Assembly: GCA_016776905.1 (NCBI GenBank)
Contig: JADHSM010000016.1
Coordinates: forward strand, 25,698 to 89,697
Origin: Planctomycetota bacterium
GTDB taxonomy: Bacteria > Planctomycetota > UBA8108 > UBA1146
Reading direction: 5' to 3'
Length of the DNA: 64,000 nt
Both the position numbers and the translations under genes were made by a program. Every line of letters begins with the position of its first letter. Position 1 is the stretch's first letter. The notes beneath the pieces are model-generated. The model made no database searches. It worked only from the letters and a program-made list of their open reading frames with translations, and had not been told where the DNA came from. Positions 61,824 through 64,000 of this stretch are shown here, one piece after another.

Positions 61824-62167
61824 AAGTACACTCCTCCAACAGCGACAGCAAACAGCATAGGCGCATACGCCTCCACTCGTTGCCATGTCATTCCCCCGTG
61901 CAAATCACACGTTGAGGAATAGTAACATCTTATGGACAATCTGTGCCCCTTCCCTCTGCAAGGCGCTCCCTCCCTCTTGCTGAATAACTTCCAAATCCCC
62001 ACAGAAACACTCCATAGAGCCGATTCGACACTCTCAACCCCACCATCGTAGGCTTCTCAGTGGACTCTTAGGGGCCGAAGATCTCCGGGACCGATGAAGC
62101 GTCGTCCCGCCTCGGAAAAGGCGCCGTGTCCATATCGCTGGAATGTCGACCATAGGAAAGGTGACAA
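61824..62167. other. divergent intergenic region
   Basis: A 344-base gap between the PaaK-like gene (-) and an unknown membrane protein gene (+). Part of it could be coding if the ligase starts at 61886. No tRNA, ncRNA signature or repeat was recognised, and no clear paired -35/-10 boxes were found. Confidence 0.45.
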
Positions 62168-62656
62168 ATGTCTTCGTGGAAAACTGTATTCACAATCGTG
62201 GGAGTCGCGGGATTCGCTTTCGTGTCCCTCGATATGCCTCGATATCTTGTTGAAATGTTTCCTGGATTAACGGAATTCATGACGCCCTTTCTTGCTGTCG
62301 GGAGTCCCTTTAAATCAATAGTTGCTGTCGTCAGTCTCTTACTCTTGAGCCTGGGCGTGATTCCAACTTCAGATCCTGAATTCTCCAGAGGAGACTTCCT
62401 TCAAACAGTCTCACTGGGATGCGCGATCGTTGTGGCCGCTTGTCTCTCGATGGCGATTCATTTCAGTTCAGGAGACGGTCCGGTTCTTCCAGGACTCGTC
62501 ATGTCGGTCGCTGTGATCCAAGCCGGAGTCGGTATTTTTGCGGCAGCGGTTCTCTCCCTTGATTCAAGGACCCGACCTTTGAGCAAATTTCCCATGTCCA
62601 TCAATGTGGGTCTTTGCGCACTCACACTGGCCTACAGTTTTGGCCCGCTGGTATGA
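62168..62656 (+). CDS. unknown polytopic membrane protein
   Basis: A 162-residue protein with AAAGGTG before its ATG. About five hydrophobic helices are visible (VFTIVGVAGFAFVSLD; SIVAVVSLLLLSLGVIP; LGCAIVVAACLSMAIHF; LVMSVAVIQAGVGIFAAAVL; VGLCALTLAYSFG). There are few charged residues and no motif I recognise. It ends four bases into one possible start of the zinc-ribbon gene, so the two are probably one operon. Confidence 0.75.
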   Translation: MSSWKTVFTIVGVAGFAFVSLDMPRYLVEMFPGLTEFMTPFLAVGSPFKSIVAVVSLLLLSLGVIPTSDPEFSRGDFLQTVSLGCAIVVAACLSMAIHFSSGDGPVLPGLVMSVAVIQAGVGIFAAAVLSLDSRTRPLSKFPMSINVGLCALTLAYSFGPLV

Positions 62657-62670
62657 ACGAGGAGTTTCAA

Positions 62671-63828
62671 ATGATTTACTGCGATGATTGCAGTGCTATC
62701 ACCGATAAAAACCATGGTCCTCAAGACGGATGTATTCGTTGCTCTCGTTGTGCTGGAGCCACAGAAGAAGCCCCTGCCACTGGAGGACTCTCTCTTCTAG
62801 ACGATCCTGTATCGACCACCGGATCGGGTTTTCAATCCAGTGACGAATCGCTGAATGATCTCGATCTCTTCTCCAGTGAAACCATCGCCCAAAAGCGGAG
62901 TCGTCCTGTTCCTAACGACGAAACCCCATTGCACTGGGTCACCGGCGACGAAACAGCCGATTCGACCTCGGAATCTGCTGGCGAAGCAGCCTCATCAGGA
63001 GATGACGGCTTGGAGCCCTATTTCCCAATAGAGGACTCACATTCAAAACAAGAAGAGACGGAGTCATGGCAATTCGATTGCCTGGCATGCGCTGGACGCT
63101 TGGCTGTCGAAGCCGTCGTCGAACGCAGTAAACTCAGCTGTCCTCGTTGCCAAACATGGATGGTCATCGACGTAGATGGTGAAGTCATCATCCCCGGAGA
63201 TGAATTTGGTGCCCCCCAACCTTCTTGTTCGAATCAGGAACTGGAACAGTTACGTAAGGACGTCAACAGAACCGCTGATGCGATTCTCGATGAAAATTAC
63301 GGGACAGAAGACTTCCAAAGTGACTTCGATACGGCTTTGAATTCGAGTTTTGAAGTCGACAACGATATGCCTGACAATGCAGAGAACTACGAGAACACTT
63401 CATCTCCAGGCTCCGTCTCTCCCGCTGCACTCCAAGTGGCAGAGGAGATGTCATCGACCGAGAGTGAAGTGATCACGAGTACGGAACAGATTGAAATAAC
63501 AGGAGAAGATTCGCTTCAGATCACCGACCCCTCAGATATCTCTCACATGGAAGCCGATGATCTGGACCAGGTTCTGGAAGCTCTCGTATCGGAACAGCTG
63601 GAGGAGAACGACACTGAAATAGTCTCCGATCCGATCATGACACTGACTTCCGCCACTGTTGGGGTCTACACCCTTCTTTTTGCCGTTCCCTCAATGGTGG
63701 TCATGTCTGCCTACTTTGCGGGTCCCGATTCCCCTGCATTCCAAGCCATCCTGAGAATGGGAACCATGGTTCAGCAGCATGGAAATCAAATTCTGGACAG
63801 TCTGGCGCGTACTTTCGCCGGTTTCTAG
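62671..63828 (+). CDS. double zinc-ribbon protein with C-terminal membrane anchor
   Basis: A 385-residue protein of unknown function, started at the ATG at 62671 with GAGGAG six bases before it. An N-terminal zinc ribbon (CDDC and CIRCSRC), an acidic Ser-rich linker, and a second ribbon (FDCLACAGRLAVEAV with SCPRCQTWMVIDVDGE) are followed by a long acidic disordered part. A hydrophobic segment (VGVYTLLFAVPSMVVMSAYF) near the C-terminus should place it in the inner membrane, with the ribbons probably in the cytoplasm. Similar planctomycete proteins are common but undescribed. Confidence 0.78.
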   Translation: MIYCDDCSAITDKNHGPQDGCIRCSRCAGATEEAPATGGLSLLDDPVSTTGSGFQSSDESLNDLDLFSSETIAQKRSRPVPNDETPLHWVTGDETADSTSESAGEAASSGDDGLEPYFPIEDSHSKQEETESWQFDCLACAGRLAVEAVVERSKLSCPRCQTWMVIDVDGEVIIPGDEFGAPQPSCSNQELEQLRKDVNRTADAILDENYGTEDFQSDFDTALNSSFEVDNDMPDNAENYENTSSPGSVSPAALQVAEEMSSTESEVITSTEQIEITGEDSLQITDPSDISHMEADDLDQVLEALVSEQLEENDTEIVSDPIMTLTSATVGVYTLLFAVPSMVVMSAYFAGPDSPAFQAILRMGTMVQQHGNQILDSLARTFAGF

Positions 63829-63871
63829 ACTTCGAGGCCTTCCGTGGCGAGGTGATCTCTCACGAGTCGCC

Positions 63872-63899
63872 TTGCACGATTCTCGGATATCGCTAAACT
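63872..63899 (+). promoter_or_regulatory. possible promoter for tRNA-Val
   Basis: TTGCAC (63872-63877) and TAAACT (63894-63899), 16 bases apart, lie about 25 bases before the tRNA. Match to consensus is moderate. Confidence 0.35.
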
Positions 63900-63923
63900 A
63901 CGTCGTCTGAAGCAAAGAAAATC

Positions 63924-64000
63924 GGGCGATTAGCTCAGCTGGCTAGAGCGCTTCGTTGACATCGAAGAGGTCGGAGGTTCGAGTCCTCTATCGCCCACCA
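63924..64000 (+). tRNA. tRNA-Val (GAC)
   Basis: A 77-base gene: acceptor GGGCGAT pairs with ATCGCCC, the D arm is AGCTCAGCTGGCTAGAGC, the anticodon stem-loop CTTCG-TTGACAT-CGAAG has anticodon GAC, the T arm contains GGTTCGAGTCC, and discriminator A is followed by encoded CCA ending at the last base of the window. GAC reads GUC/GUU, valine. Confidence 0.97.

Overview
The window looks like chromosomal DNA of a free-living, Gram-negative-type bacterium, most likely a member of the Planctomycetota. The main clues are a gene of the Minf_1886 family (restricted, as far as is known, to Planctomycetes and Verrucomicrobia), a secreted protein ending in a dockerin-like double calcium repeat of the kind common in marine planctomycetes, a CRTAC1-type FG-GAP/ASPIC-UnbV protein, and a type III pantothenate kinase. 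An outer-membrane secretin and a TolC protein show a two-membrane envelope. Base composition is close to balanced and even throughout. I see no prophage, insertion sequence, plasmid gene or CRISPR array, so almost everything here looks like core genome. The lineage call is inference; there is no 16S gene in the window.

Layout. 1-7.3 kb (+): the end of a TPR protein, a CRTAC1 protein, a cohesin/dockerin-like secreted protein, then a tightly overlapping DUF309 / RluA-type pseudouridine synthase / GT39 glycosyltransferase / PAP2 phosphatase set and an ArsR-type regulator. 7.4-12.4 kb (-): a complete MacAB-TolC-type tripartite exporter (tolC, membrane fusion protein, ATPase, permease). 12.7-14 kb: tRNA-Asn with its promoter and terminator, and a sensor-less sigma-54 activator. 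14-15.9 kb (-): nucleotide salvage (cdd, upp-like, hpt). 16-25.7 kb (-): an Arg-Pro-Gln repeat protein, VanZ-like protein, pyrB, a MnmE-like GTPase without the usual C-terminus, coaX, pilT, and the classic rng-rplU-rpmA-obg set.

25.8-31.9 kb (-): a type IV pilus assembly operon pilM-pilN-pilO-X-pilQ, where X is an unusual 508-residue protein in the pilP position, closed by a strong terminator. 32-39.3 kb (-): thrS, an unlisted 38-residue membrane protein gene, asd, truA, then yvcK, HPr and enzyme I of a phosphotransferase system. 39.4-46 kb: dinB (+), then terC, a phosphodiesterase-like gene, a dus gene and comM (-). 46.3-48.7 kb (+): a HEAT-repeat S41 protease. 48.8-61.8 kb (-): a long, closely packed run of PaaK-like ligase, patatin, lipA, tmk, holB, Minf_1886, AI-2E transporter, pgeF, carA, carB and a cytochrome b562-like gene. 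62.2-64 kb (+): an unknown membrane protein, a double zinc-ribbon membrane protein and tRNA-Val, which ends exactly at the window edge.

Working together: pyrimidine supply is covered twice (carAB and pyrB for synthesis, upp/cdd for salvage). The pil genes plus pilT would give a retractile pilus, and comM could use DNA taken up by it. The PTS pair has no sugar-specific EII gene here, which suggests a regulatory role. The most interesting unexplained item is the 38-residue membrane protein wedged, with overlapping stop and start codons on both sides, between thrS and asd. Other items worth a second look are the MnmE-like GTPase, the PilP-position protein, and several in-frame short tandem repeats in otherwise conserved genes.
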